A stretch of DNA of 64,000 nucleotides from Polychytrium aggregatum (Eukaryota; Chytridiomycota; Chytridiomycetes; Polychytriales), in the NCBI RefSeq assembly GCF_025602895.1, contig NW_026516226.1, positions 62,001-126,000 of the forward strand, written 5' to 3'. Below are positions 34,056 to 46,796 of this stretch, piece after piece. The notes under the pieces are model-generated. The model was not told the DNA's origin and searched no databases. It saw nothing but the letters and a program-made list of their open reading frames with translations. The position numbers and the translations under genes were made by a program. Position 1 is the first letter of the stretch. Every line of letters starts with the position of its first letter.

Positions 34056-36196
34056 ATGGCCGATCCCGAAAAAGCCCTGGATCATCTCCACCAGTATGTC
34101 AAGAGCGACCCAGAAATGTCGATGCCGGTCGCTGTCGTCAAGGCTTTGACCGAGACCATCAAGAGCAGCCAGGGTATGGAGTCATTGCCCGATCGAGCCC
34201 CACCAGCCGTCCGCACCGGCTTCCATCATCGATCTGGCCGGTCGCTTTGGTTTGCCGAAAGCGAGCTGGAATCTCCTTGTGCGGACCATTTTGACCCCTC
34301 CCTCGGCGCCCTCCATAGCCTCAACCATGTCCGAGCTCATGATGAATCTCAAGACATGCGGCGATGCTCTCAAGGAACGAGGTCCGTCGGCCGTTGCTGC
34401 GACGGCTGGATACGATCTGCTGAGCCGTCACATCTCCAACACCGACAACGATACCACGGTAGCCTCTCGATCTGCCCGGCTTTTTCGAATCCATCGTGGG
34501 CGAGCACACCATGCCACTCCCAGGCGGTCGTGCTCATGTCGCTTTCGGAGGCAATCGTGCACATGCTGGAAGCAGGGAGGCAATGGACTGACTTTGTCCG
34601 GAACTTGCTCTGCATGTTGCTTCGCATCAGATCCAAACCTTCAAGGAACATATCATCAAGAAAGCAGAGTTCTTGGCCAGCAACGCCCGCACCGTGCGAG
34701 AAAATGTCGCCAAGGAGGGCTCCAACTTTGTCCGGGATGGCTCGGTATGGATCAGATCCGACTCGGGCCTCGGCCGAACACTGGCACCAGGCCTTTGGGC
34801 CGCCATTTCCTGGGCTGACCCTCTTTCTCTCTGTGCGCGTATGTGCGTATGTGCGTATGTGCGTATGTGCGTATGTGCGTATGTGCGTATGTGCGTATGT
34901 GCGTATGTGCGTATGTGCGCATGCGTTTTTCAGACCATTTTGGTCCACTCGTACTCGCGAGTGGTCATGCAGCTTCTCATCTTTGCTGCCAAGGCCAACA
35001 AGCAGTTCAATGTTTTCGTGACAGAGTCACGGCCTCTGTCAAGAGGGTAAGGGCGGCACTCCCACCTTCAATCAGCTTCACTGCGGCCGGAGCAGCGGTC
35101 AGCCCGGGACTCACCATTTATGCACATGGATACCAACCTCGACCGCACAGAAAGGAGGCAGTTGCAAAACTCCGAGAGCACGGCATTCCTGCCAAACTTA
35201 TCCTGGATGCCGCCGTCGGATACTTTATCGAGCGGGTCAACATGGTTCTGGTTGGCGCAGAAGGTGTCGTTGAAAATGGCGGCCTGATCAACCAGGTGTG
35301 TATTTGCTGCTGCTGTTCGATCGCCTTTGGTCCAATGGCGAGCATGCATGTTGCTACAGGCGGGCCTCCATCACGATCGAACGGGCAAAGTGCCTGTCGG
35401 ACAAGCAGTACCTGATGCTCCCTCTTTGTCGATCCAGATTGGCACTTACCAGATCGCGGTCGTCGCCAAGGCCGCAAACAAGCCCTTCTACGTTGTGACA
35501 GAGAGGTGAGCACCTTCCGCCATGGTTCGGACACCTGGTTCTCATGATGCACAATCGATGGGCGCCCACAGTCTGTAGCGCAGGACATGTCTGTGACCGT
35601 AAATCCCTTTTACTGCTGCTCAAACGAAATGTCTGATGAATACCGTTTATCACCCTTGGTACTGCTTGCTTGTGCAGCTACAAGTTTGTTAGGCTCTTCC
35701 CGCTGAATCAATATGATCTTCCTGGCCACACCGTTGCCCTGCGCTTTGGACATGTTGCCGACGACGAGATGACCAAGGACACTGAGCTGGCGGTGAGTTA
35801 CAGGTTGTTTGGTGGGTCGCTGGCATTGGCCAATGCTCCAGTCCCCGGCGAACACTTGGACGCAATGCGAACATGCTCGCGCTTGGAAAGTCGGGGGCTC
35901 ACTCGCGAGTGTCCGTGGCCGACCCGCTTGCATCGAGTGCTGACCCTCCTTGCATCCCACGCCAGAGTAACCCCTCGGTTGACTATACTCCTCCGAACTA
36001 CATCTCGCTCCTGTTTACGGACATTGGCGTGCTGACGCCATCGGCCGTCAGCGACACACTCAGTACGTACCCCGCTGGCCGAGCAGCAGAATTGACCGCC
36101 CGCCTCCCCGATTCTCACCGACATTGCTGTATTCCTCCCTCCCTCCTACTCGGTCTCTCGCTTCGTCACCCACCGCCAGTCAAACAGAGCAACTGA
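34056..36196 (+). CDS. GCN3: Translation initiation factor eIF2B subunit alpha
   Basis: eIF2B-alpha is a regulatory subunit of the guanine-nucleotide exchange factor for eIF2 and senses eIF2-alpha phosphorylation. Nine exons (34056-34173, 34319-34458, 34631-34744, 34934-35046, 35151-35295, 35438-35505, 35678-35792, 35966-36062, 36180-36196) sum to 927 nt, or 308 aa, against about 305 in human. Landmarks: [137 protein letters not shown]. The 17-nt last exon supplies IKQSN and the stop, paralleling the human C-terminus. Exon 2 to exon 3 is slightly shorter than human, so a small exon could be missed. Intron 3 carries the 95-bp alternating tract. Confidence 0.94.
34832..34926. repeat. GTGCGTAT octamer array, alternating purine-pyrimidine
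   Basis: About ten copies of an 8-bp unit end 5 bp before the pyrimidine tract and CAG acceptor of eIF2B-alpha intron 3 (34745-34933). All 95 positions alternate strictly between purine and pyrimidine. That is the sequence class that can adopt left-handed Z-DNA. Confidence 0.95.
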
Positions 36197-36433
36197 GCAC
36201 CGCAGCCGGATCGAGCCAGCGGATCGAGCCAGCGCGGGCGTGCGTGTGTGTGTGGCGGGCTGTCTTTTCTGCGACCCTGGCACAAGGCCTCTCTGGGCTG
36301 CTTGCCTTCGCTTCTCCATCATCTCGACCCCGCGGAGGCTGGCACGAAGCGCACCATCCTGCGAGCCGCGAGCCTGCGAGAAACATATCCGCACCCCAAC
36401 ACGACCATCTGTCTCGAACGCCTTGCTTCCGCC

Positions 36434-39149
36434 ATGCGCATCCTGTCCTGCTCCGCCGTCATTCCCTTCCTTCTCTCGGCCCTGTGGCTGCCCCGCACGG
36501 CTGCCTCTCTGGGCTCTGCCTCGGATTCGGGATACTGTACGTCGCCGACGCACGGCTTCTGTTAATAGTGTGCGAGCGAGCATGTCCACCTCGCTCCGCC
36601 CTGTTTCGCACCTTATAACAGCAGGCGAGCCTTCCCTCTCTCGCCTGCGATCGCTCCGTCGCGTTTCTTGATCAGCGCACCCGAGCGACTCGCAGACACG
36701 ACGGGAGCCTGCTTGCGTCGCCAACGGCCGTGGCGGTCTGTCGGCACGGGGCATGTTCTGGATTGTGCTAATCCAAGTCTATCCGCGGGCCCTTTGGCGC
36801 CGGTAGTCTATCTCCATCTGGACACCCCCAACCACCAGGCTGGTGGATCCTCCAAGGAGATATCTTTGAGTCAGGCGACCTCGGTGCTATCCCACAACCT
36901 GGCCATCTCGCATCTGGTCCACTCGCCTCTCCACAACGCCGACCAAGACCTGCGCGACTTGGCTCTCAACGACGACGCCATCACCCAGTCGGCCTTCCAC
37001 CATCTGTTTAACCAGCCTCCGAACGCCCATTTGCTGCTCTCGGTCCTGGGCACCTCCAGCGACATTGGTACGCGCTCGCTGAGGAATCTCATTTTAACGA
37101 TTCTCGCGGCTGCTTCTGCGCTGCTTCTGCGCTGCTTCTGCGCTGCTCTGGTAGCTTGGGGCTGTCTTGCACTCATCAATCGATCCATTCCATCCTGCGG
37201 CGCGCTGATATTGCCTCTCGCGCCTTCCCCGCCCGCGATCATTCTCCTGGTTGGTACGCCCACAGACCGCCGTTCTACGTTCAAGGTCGACGTCTCGGCA
37301 CCCACTTCGGCCGATACTTTCTATAGCTTCGTTGATGAGCTTGTGGAGTTGTATGCCTCAAGCTATGGCGACTCGTCGAACATCGTCAGCATCTCGTCGG
37401 AGAGTCGATCGCTTGCCATCCCGCGTGTGACGCGAGTGAATCTCGGTCAAAAGGTGCGGTGCCCGGAAGGAGATGCAGAGCCTCGGCGCTCGCTTGACAG
37501 CCACATTCCAGAGGACTGAGAGGGGCCCTGTCGTGCTTGTGTGTCCGCGCTTGGGATCAATCTAACGCACCACCGCGTCCACAGCGATCCATGGTCAAGG
37601 CGCCCCAAGCGGCACACGTCCTCGCCAACGAAATCAGCAAACTAGCAAACCAAATCGAGGCTGAGGAGCTCTCCTCAGTCGACGAGCACACCGTCTTTGA
37701 CGCTACCAAAGAGGTATTTTCCGCACTCCCCCATTTGCCTTGCCCGTCGTCTTGCGATTTCGATGTTTCGAGTCAACGAACCAACACTCGAGCGGGAATC
37801 ACAGCGAGCTGCGTGTGCATTTAGCACACATGGATACAGCTAACAGGAACTTTGTGTTGGAACTGGATGCCCATGCAATCAAACTGCTTCGAAAGGTCGA
37901 CCGTGATTTCCTCTTCGAGCTTGACTTCAACACTCAGTTCCTGCAGAAGGTCCCTCAGGAGGCATTTGTAGATTTTGGCCCACAGAAGATGCCCGATCTG
38001 ATCAGTATCTCCTTCTCAAAGCTGAATGTATGACACACAGATGCGCTGGGCCAGGGTTGTGTTGACATTGGAGATTGAACCGAGTGGCCGCCGCGGACTC
38101 ACTCACGCATTCACCAATGGGCTGCGCTCGTTCCAGGCTGTTGCTACAGAATACGGCACCGGATCCAAGCAGTACACTACAGCTGTTGCCCTTGTGCACA
38201 AAGCTGTCTCCAAGGTGAGCAGGCGTCTGCAGGAATCTGCAAAAGTCTGCTGAGCAACTCCGTCGCCGGCAGCCAGGAGCCGAGCCTAAGGGTAGAGAAG
38301 TAATCAGTCACGGACGGAACTGCCTGCTGGCACCAATCCTGCAATACCTCCTAACAGCCGGCCACTACGTTGCACTTTAGATCGAGAACCAGTTCCGCAG
38401 CCGCTACCATGATCTTGCAACTGTCGAAATCCTGTATATCCCCCAGTCTCTTATTGCTGGCGACGCCAAGAGCACCGAAACTTGGAGTCGCCTCTCGCGC
38501 CGTGCCCCGCAGATTGACCCTAACTGTCTCACGTCGGTCAGCAGCTGCCAAACGTGAGTCTGTGCTGGGTATTGCTTGGTCGACCATGCTTTTGTCGAGG
38601 CTTTGCACACCATAGCGTCTCTAGGGGCCCGCATGTTTCCATTTGAACTCCGCTTGACAGTGTATCCATGACCACCAGCTACTTCAACAACTGCTCCAAC
38701 CACGGCGCGTGCACTAGTGTTCAGAAAGGAGCCAAGACCTGCTTTGTCTGCAGCTGCTGGAGAAACAACACAGACGATAACGGCGCAGCGATCCCCGGAT
38801 TCACCAAGCCCGTCAAGTGGGCTGGTCCGTACTGCGCTGTCCAGGATGTCAGCGTTGACTTTCAGCTTGTCTTCTGGACCTCGGTTACCCTTGCGGTCAT
38901 TCTTGTGTAAGTCTACCCAGCGGATTCACAGCGACTCGCTCCGTCTACTCGCCCACAGATTGCATGCCGGAATTCCAGCGATGCGCGGCACCGCGGTTTC
39001 GGCCCGTCCATGAATTCAGCGCCCTTCTAACAGCATCCGCAACGCCCCGGTCTCATGCCAGGTTCGCTGTCGGCGGCGTTTACTCGCTCAACGACGGCGA
39101 CAACGGTCCTGGTGTCGGCCCAAGCTCGCGCAGAGCCAAGACCGACTAG
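36434..39149 (+). CDS. Vps3844/DUF3844-like ER membrane protein
   Basis: This is a single-pass, EGF-like membrane protein of a fungal family named for vacuolar sorting. Supported exons: 36434-36536, 36807-37067, 37266-37453, 37585-37713, about 37845-38031, about 38040-38214, 38381-38553, 38661-38906 and 39062-39149. The two junctions around the fifth exon do not close in phase and are unresolved. It starts with a signal peptide (MRILSCSAVIPFLLSALWLP). The luminal part includes HNLAISHLVHSPLHNAD, FYSFVDELVELYASSYGD and LFELDFNTQFLQKVPQE. The C-terminal cysteine module reads FNNCSNHGACTS, CFVCSCW and KWAGPYCAVQDVSVDFQL. A transmembrane helix follows, then a short tail ending in RRAKTD. A Gly-rich, ER-type tail is typical for the family. 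Assignment rests on the cysteine-WGG-TM pattern. Confidence 0.78.
37110..37147. repeat. 11-bp tandem repeat in Vps3844-like intron 2
   Basis: Three copies of CTGCTTCTGCG plus a partial copy lie in intron 37068-37265. Confidence 0.85.
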
Positions 39150-39898
39150 ACGTGCATCTATTCCTTCTGCAGCGTTGTGGCGGGAGCTCTTCATTTCATC
39201 TCACACTCTTGCTGCCGTCGATATGCTGTTGAGGCTTATGTGCCCCCCCCCCTCTGGCGCCTGGAGAAAGCTGCTCTCTCTGCAGGTCGGCCACTTGCTT
39301 TTTACAGTCAATCCAATAAAAAACGGGACACCCGTGATTTTGACCATTGATCAAATATTTTGTTACGCGCGCTAGCCACTCGATTGCCAACCAGGACGGG
39401 AAACAATCTGAAGCCAGGAAGGAATTGTCCCGTTTCTTTCTGGACCGAATCTATTCTGCGCAACTCAGTCCCAAATACATGATCGGTGGCTGCTGCTAGC
39501 ATGCTCCTCGATCGTTCACCTCGATCGTTCACCACGATCATGCCGTTTGCCCAGGCCATCCCAAACGCACTGTGGAACGAGGGTCTGGTGTGGCGCAAGA
39601 CATGTGAATCGCACATGACCTGGGTGCTCAGCATCCATGCCGGTTTTCCGTCCGAGCAATCACAACCTGGGGCGATCTCTGACCCAGATCTCTGACCCAG
39701 ATCTCACACGGCGGACGATCTGGACTGAGTTCCGATTGACCACATCTTCCTGTCGAGCGTTGCTACTCGTTCACTCTTAAGGTCTCTCCTCTCACCCCTC
39801 GCTCATCCGCCTGCCTGGGTGGCTCGTCCAATCGATTCGGCAACAACAGAGCTCGACTCCGTCCAAGTCTTCGCCAGCACATCCACTCCGCCGCAGCA
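39150..39898. promoter_or_regulatory. Spacer upstream of RPAP1 with two short direct repeats
   Basis: This 749-bp tandem spacer contains a run of about ten C near 39243, a 13-bp direct repeat at 39506-39531 (CCTCGATCGTTCA, two copies) and a second 13-bp repeat at 39674-39705 (GATCTCTGACCCA, two copies plus part). No gene is seen. It should include the RPAP1 promoter. Confidence 0.5.
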
Positions 39899-42800
39899 AT
39901 GTCCTTTGCCCCCATCCAGCGCCCGCAGGCTGACGAGGATGAGGATGATCTGCTTCTTCTTCAAGAGCAGTTCCTCCAGTCCAAGGATGCCCGTGCCCCT
40001 GCCGCAACCGTCGTGCGTGCTGCCCCGCCTCGGATTGCTTCCAAGACTACTCCGCTAGAGCGACAGACGGCGGATACCTCGTCGGCCTCCGAAGCCAGCC
40101 GCAGCGCACCCATGCCCCCACAGCCGTCCCCGGCCATAGTCGATGCTGTCCCCGCAAAGAAGAGTGTCTCGTTCGCACCCGATCCCGAGCGGGATGTCGT
40201 CGCATTGAGCAGCTCGGGCGCCAGCCGACCAGCTGGTCCTGCGACTCCCACAAAGAAGAGAGTCTCGCTCTTTGCGGCACGGCGACAGCAACAGCGAGAG
40301 TCTCAGGCCGACAGCGACCGTGCCCCGTCCAAGACGATCGAAAATGCGGACGAGACTCTGGCGCACGTCTTCCACACCGTTACTGAGCGATCGCCAGCAG
40401 AGGCGGATGTCGTCCCGCCGATCTTCAACGCTCCAAAGACCGGGTTCCCCGAGGTCCTCCACAGGTCGCAGGTTTCAGAGTCCCTGCACCGCACCTCGCG
40501 CCCGGCCGAGAACCAGAGAAATCAGTCGCATGCCATCAAGTCCATGTTCCAGACCAGCGCCGAGTACACACTCGACCAGGACATCAACGCCGAAAACGTT
40601 GGCCGCCTGGAGTCCATGTCCGCTGACGAGATCGAGGCAGCGAGGGCATCCATTCTCGAAAAGCTCGATCCCAAGATCGTCGAGCTGCTGACCAAGCGAG
40701 CCCAGAAGCGCTATACAGAAGACGAGCCCTCAGCGACGAGCGGAGACGATGGCACACGGACTGTTGCTGCTGCTATTCCGTCTCAGTCCGAGAGTGGAAT
40801 CGAGGATCCTTCTACCACAGCCATGACCAACAAACCAAGCGACGATCTACTGGATGTCCCTGAAGGAAAGCTTGAGGTCGATAAACTGGAGTGGCTCCGA
40901 GACACTCCATCCTATACATCCAAGGCCACGGTTTCGCCCACCGAGGACTCCTCGCAACTTCGGTTCAACTTCAGCGGCGCCTTGATTGAAGACGCCGCCA
41001 GCGTTCCTGTCCACTTGGGCCTCCACCACCACGGCGACAGCCCAGAGCAGGCTGGATATACGATATCGGAGCTCATGCTCCTCTCGCGGAGCACGGTTCC
41101 CTCTCAGCGAGTTATTGCGCTGCGAACCTTGAACTCGATTGTCGTCAACATGAAATCTGCGGCCTATGACAATGCCACTCGGTCCTTGATTGGCGATAGC
41201 CTCATCGAGCTCAGATTCGCCGTCAATATCCGTATCGCCCTTGACGACACCAACGAAACCGTTCTCCTTGCTTCTCTTCGGACGTTGGTCTCGTACCTCG
41301 GAGCATCTGATGCTCCCACTGAGGCTCTCTTTGCTTCAGACTCGACCTCGGAAGACATATGGGACACGACCTTGCTGACCCGCTGTGGATATAGGGTCCT
41401 CGCACTGAGCCCGGACAGTATGAGCGGCTTCGCTGCACGGTCCAAGGGCATCCGCCAGCCCCAGCTGGCGACCGATCAAATGAGCGGCGGCGAGCAGCTG
41501 CCGGTGGTTGTCGACAGACTGATGGAGGTACAGCGACGTTTGTCTTGCCCGCGTGCCTTCGATCGTGGCTGCGTAGTTGATGATCTGGGTCCCTATGGAT
41601 GGGTGGCTCGATATTAATGCGAAGCGCATAGCTGTCTGGCAGCTGGCGGACGATGGACGCCTCACCACTGCCAGCACTAGATTTCCGACCCAACTTGGTC
41701 AAGCGATCCCTTCGTAACTGACTCGGCTCTGGCGGGTTCTTGTATCTCTGTAGAAAGACATTATCCTTGCGCTGCTCGAAACCAACATTCTTGTCCGGTT
41801 CAAATTTCTGCTCGAGACCCAGAAGCTGCCCTTGACCGGAGTTCGCTACATCCTCGCGTGCATCGGAGCCTTTGTGCGCCATTCCTATGGAGCAGCCAAG
41901 GCTGTTGCAGACTCCAAAGATCTGCTCGAGGTCATACGCAAGCGATTTATCGAAAGCGAATGGCCTGCCCCTGCCGGCGACAAAGCGTCGTCCATCCCGG
42001 CCGCCATCAAGGTGTTTCGTCTGCTCTGCTTGACATCCAGGGTGTTTGCCACATCTGTGGCATCATCGGGTCTGGGCGAGTCGCTCATGCGCTTCATCGC
42101 CATCCATCCCGCCAAACTCAGTCCGGCACTGCGGTCGCTAGGATTCCACTTGATGGCTGAGTCGCTGGGCCTCGCTGGAGCGCTCTTTGCCTACGGAATC
42201 GGCGCCCGTCTCTTTGCGGACTACCGGACCGTATTTTTTGAGCTCGTCAAGTCGACTCTCTCGGAGCCCGCACAAAGTGAATCCGAAACAACATACGATT
42301 TGCAGCGCTTCCATCAGTCCCGCTGCGCCGTACTCGCGCTCAAGACGCTGTCCGAGTACACGTTCTCGTTCTTCAACCTCGTGAGCGACCCTATGTCGAC
42401 TGATACTCTGCAGCCGTTCGTTCACATTGTCTCGGCCTCCCTCAGCGACGGCGGCACGGCCAGCTTGAAATCCGACCCTCTGGATGTCCTGGTGAGGACG
42501 GCCAAGCTGGATTTCCTGCGCTCCTATGCGCAAAAGTTTGATTCATCGTCGGTGTTTCCGGGATTCGTCACTGCGATGCTAGACGCGATTGAGCTCAAGC
42601 ATGGCACCAAATCCAAGCTCTACACCGCTGTCAGCAGCCGTATTTTGGACACGCCGGCAAGCTCGGCTGATCTGCCCCAGCGGCACCACGCATTCCGGCT
42701 CCACTCGGACCTCCAAGATCGATCGGAGATCGAATATGCGCGCAATCATCTGCGACAGAGCATCTACTATGATGGGGCATCGGCCTTCCTGGAGTTTGCA

Positions 42801-44297
42801 CAGACCCTCGCTCGCCTCGACGCACACGCCCAGGCCATGTTCTTGTGGTTCACAACAGAGGCAAGCAACAAAGCCCTGCTGAAGCTGTCCGCGAAGCAGA
42901 GCAGTCGGCCTGAAGCGCTGGCCGGTTGGCAGCGCATGTTTGGCCGTGGCCGAGTCGATTTCATCTATCGCTACATCTCGGCACTGTTGCTGGTGCATCC
43001 CCTGAGCGCGTTTACAAAGGATGAGGCTGTCTTTGTCTATGAAACCAGCCTGGCGCTTGTAGCAGAGTTTCTCCCGGGCGACGAATATCCTGCATCCCGT
43101 CTCCTCAGCAGCGTCGTGATGCATCCAGAGTGGCAGCATGTGGCTCTTGGTCGCCCGATGCCGTTGGACGAACAGGACGAGCTCAAGCGCCGAAAGCTCC
43201 ACGATGTCTACGACTACAACCTCTACGAAGACGATGCCCTTGTCGAATCCAAGGCCTTCTACCAGCATCTCGGCGACCAGATGGTGTCGTTTATGCTCGA
43301 GACCGCGGGCCGCGCGCAGTATCAGGGCCTCCCAGCCCCGGACAACTGGTTGTATTCGGTCGTTGAAACCGTTTCAGACGAAGGCGCTGCGGCAGGACAG
43401 GCCCGCGAAGACTCGGGCGACCTGATTGTCGAGTCTCTCGTCTTCACCGAGCACTTGGACTCGGCCCTTCCTCGCTGGACCCGAGTTGCTGGTCTGCAAA
43501 ACTCCTTTGCCAAGCTCTTCAAGGTGTTTGTTCTCCCGCCCATGTCAACGGATGGAATGCCCTCAAGCGAGATCTTCATGAGCGAATCCGTGAGCAGCGC
43601 CCTAGACAAGGCGCTCGATCGATGGTGTCGGTTGTCCAACGATGCATCGGGCACCGATGGCCACGACCTTGACAAGCTCATGGGCGGACGAGGCCGATTC
43701 TACCAGCTCTACCAGGGCGTCCTGGAACAATACTGCGCCAGTTCCTTTGGCGACCCCGTGTTCTCGCGCTATATCGTCCTCCCCCTGTCGATGCTGTATC
43801 CAGCGGACTATCGGATCCTGTTTTGGCAGGAGCTTGTCGAGCATGTTCCGAGCTTTCCTCTCACCATATCGCGCGTGCCCAGGCTTGCGATGGCCCCGGA
43901 CAACAGCCAGACCGGTCGTGAGTACCTCTATCCGATCGAAACCGAGCTCGCGGTGCTCTCGCTCTATGCAAAGCGCCTCGCCGTCGGAAGCGTGAGCAAG
44001 ACTCGGAGCCCGTTCCTCTACTGGCTTGCGGTGCATCACCTCTCGGGCTTTTTGTTCTCAGACCCTCCTCCGGATCGTGCCGCGCTGCGCAAGCTCATCG
44101 GTTCTCCGCGTGAAGGACCACGCCAACTTCCTGAGGAGGTCGTGGCTGAGCTCCTCAACTACAATCCCGACTGCATCAGTGTTTGGACTGACAGCGTGCC
44201 AGCAGCCTCTCGTGCTGACGATGGCGAAGCTTGGTCCCACATCGCCGAGCGTCGCCGGCAACTGTGGCTGAGCAACTTTGGAGCAAACTCTGTTTAG
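39899..44297 (+). CDS. RPAP1: RNA polymerase II-associated protein 1 (RPAP1)
   Basis: RPAP1 assists assembly and nuclear import of RNA polymerase II, with R2TP and GPN partners. Two exons (39899-41527 and 41754-44297, intron 226 bp) give 1390 aa, close to human RPAP1 (1393). The N-terminal domain reads INAENVGRLESMSADEIEAA, then RASILEKLDPKIVELL. The RPAP1_C region reads LRFNFSGALIEDAASVPVHL, GLHHHGDSPEQAGYTISELM, SRSTVPSQRVIALRTLNSIV. The remainder is a long helical-repeat-like region without other motifs. Residues 40-150 are Ser/Pro/Ala-rich with two short Lys-Lys-X-Val-Ser repeats (KKSVSFAPD, KKRVSLFAA). The donor GAG|GTACAG and acceptor TCTGTAG keep phase 0. Confidence 0.95.
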
Positions 44298-44729
44298 CGG
44301 CTCGCAAACGAAACAGACCGTATGCAGTCACAGCCAACGACTACTTCTCTCCAGGTCGCGAATACACACATTCATTGTCGTCAACGACCGCCCGCTACAC
44401 TCTCGTCTTCTGCAGAGCTGCCTTGCATTGCCGCGGGATGATCCGGAGCATGCCACGGTTTCCCTGCATCCTCTGCACGCCCAAGAGCAGCAAAAATAGC
44501 TTGCGCCGCGCACCGGATGTTTGGAGCATTCTGCTATCCCACGAAAAGCGGCGCACATTCGTGCACGGCGCCGCACTGCGAGTCCAAACTCGCGCGCATG
44601 TTTCTCGGTTACAAGAATGAGCGCTGCAGGCGGTCGAGTGCGATTCCAGGCTCGGACCAAGTGCCGCGGTGGCTGGGAGAGACGACGGCGACTGGGAGAA
44701 ACAGCGGTGACATTCCCCGGCGGTGACGG
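44298..44729. other. Convergent 3' spacer RPAP1/DUS4
   Basis: This 432-bp spacer lies between two converging stops. I see no gene, repeat or RNA in it. Confidence 0.45.
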
Positions 44730-46335
44730 TTATGAATGGATGCCACCAATATCCATCCCATAGTGATCTTGAAGATAGTCCACGATTCCGGGGATCGTTG
44801 ATATGGTATTGAAGTATCGTTTCTCTGCCGATTGCGGCGAATGGACAGTTGTCGAGCGATATGGGCACAGCGATTTCCATCCAAGGGCGGGAGCCAAAAG
44901 CCATGGTTAGAAAGTCGGGGCGGTTCGTTGACCATGGAGCGTACAATCGTCGCGGAGAGCTACAATTCGACTGTGTGTTACCTGCTCGGCTCATGAGCTT
45001 GTCGAGCATGAACATGATATGATGATGGAAGATGTGTGTTGTGGATCCATAGGCGATTCCAAGACGCACGTACTCTTCGACACACTCCCATGGTGTTGTC
45101 GCTGCACCAGAGAACAGCGCTGCATATCCGAAGCAATCCAGATTTGTCAATGCGTGGGCATGGACGGCGAGCATTCATGGACAAGTGTTCTGTCGGTCGA
45201 GAAGTCGCACACACCGCAAGCGATCTGATATCGGCACCACTTGGATTGCTCACCTGGGTTCTCGAGTAGTCCTCTGGCTGCCATGACACCGTCCGTTTTG
45301 CAGTGATCAAAGATGCCGTTGGCGTCGTCGAGAGAAAACACATCGCCATTTGCTACCAGGGGGACGGAGACGCTCTCCTTCATCTGCATGTCGCAGCGCC
45401 CATGTCGAGCTTGTCGTTATTATACCGGCGCGGTCATGTATATCCCGCATTGCTTACTCCGGGATGCCGCTGATCGCACTCAACTGCAATGCACCTGAAG
45501 TACCGCTGCGTCTTACCAGTTTGATTGCATCGAGATTCACAGGCTGGGTGTTCTTCATCTGGCGGGTCCGTCCGTGAACGGTGATCCAGTCTGCCCCAGC
45601 AGCCTCGACCATGCGCACAAGATCGACGGTTTTCCGCAGATCAGGATGGACACGGATCTTGACGCTGATGGGGAAGGAACCGCCCTGTCCGCCAAACTGG
45701 CGCTGACTCGTCCGTGCTTTGGCTTGGCGAACCATGTCCCGAATCATCTCGGGGTCCTCCATCAGGTAGGAGCCAATGTGCTCGTGGATGGCCCATTTTT
45801 GCGGACAGCCACAGTTGAGGTCGACACCGCTGCAGTAGGGCGCAACGAGCTCGGCAGCGTCGGCAAAGTCTACCGCGGTCGATGCAGCAAACTGAACGAT
45901 CACAGGATCATCTCCGAGCGAGGTCTGGAACTCAAAGTTGCGGGAGTATGCAGAGTGCTTGAAGACGTTGCTGAGGATCATGGGAGTGTAGGCGATATCG
46001 ACGTTGTATCTGGAAATGCGATGGGATCAGCAGGGGCGGTAGTCGGTTGAAAGAAGTCACATTGCGTTCAGTAATCGAAGCTATAGACGAACAATGTGCA
46101 CGTAATGGGCAGAGCGGCGTCGCAAGGGTGTCGGGGTAGGAATGAAGCCGGCCACGACAATCGACGGAGGCCCGGCCGCTGTTGCTTACCTGCGAATCAG
46201 CTCCCGAAACGGCAATTTGGAGTATCGCACCATAGGCGCCGAGATGTTTACTCGCTTCTTTGTGCTGAAGATCTCCAGAGGATGTATCCTGGGTGCGGCG
46301 ACCGGGAACTGGTCGAGATCGAGCGAGTTTTCCAT
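44730..46335 (-). CDS. DUS4: tRNA-dihydrouridine synthase, DUS4 type
   Basis: DUS4 is a flavin-dependent enzyme that reduces uridine to dihydrouridine in the D-loop of cytosolic tRNAs (positions 20a/20b in yeast). Five exons (46335-46190, 46009-45517, 45383-45254, 45119-44982, 44824-44730) sum to 1002 nt, or 333 aa. Landmarks: ISAPMVRYSKLPFRELIR; IAYTPMI; VIVQFAAS; the catalytic-cysteine loop GVDLNCGCPQKWA; SVKIRVHPDLRKTVDLVRMV; ITVHGRT; LVANGDVFSLDDA; TDGVMAARGLLENPG; HHHIMFMLDKLMSRAG. The final exon matches the DUS4L C-terminus (YFNTISTIPGIVDYLQDHYG). The start Met gives an N-terminus of family length. The gene is divergent from SNRNP40. Confidence 0.95.
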
Positions 46336-46443
46336 CGAGACTGGTCTTCTTGGTCTGGTGCGAGGCGATGCAGGCCAGACCAGACAGAGGATGCGCCAGA
46401 TCGATCGGAGCCAGTTGGATGAGCCAGTTGGAGGGGCCAATCA

Positions 46444-46480
<37 letters not shown>

Positions 46481-46796
46481 CGAGAAGGGCCCCCCAGCCG
46501 TCCCGGCTTCACGCGGCTCGAACCGCCTGTCCTGCTTTTGAGCCACGAAACAGGCCAGCCATCCAACACCGATCTTGCACCAGAGCCTCCTCCGGAATCG
46601 AGATCGGCTCAAAGGTACAGATCACCCGCCGGCCCGCTGCTTGCCCAGACCGCCACAAGCAGAGGGACCGCATTTGTGAGAATGGAGCTTCTGGGCACTG
46701 TGCTTACCGGCTGCTTGCTGGCCACTCGTACTGACTTCTTTGTCCGATCTGCTGGTTCCCTGATTGCCGGAAGGTCATCAGCGCGCATCCGTAGCA
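46336..46796. promoter_or_regulatory. Divergent promoter region DUS4 / SNRNP40
   Basis: This 461-bp spacer separates two divergent starts and contains the TC dinucleotide run at 46447-46478. In the transcript of DUS4 this would read as a GA run in the leader. Confidence 0.55.
46447..46478. repeat. TC dinucleotide microsatellite
   Basis: Sixteen uninterrupted TC units lie about 110 bp upstream of the DUS4 start codon. Confidence 0.95.

Noticed and set aside
34832-34926. Repeat first read as a possible telomere-like or CRISPR-like array
   Set aside because: The 8-bp units are contiguous without spacers and lie inside an intron of a eukaryotic gene. It is a microsatellite.
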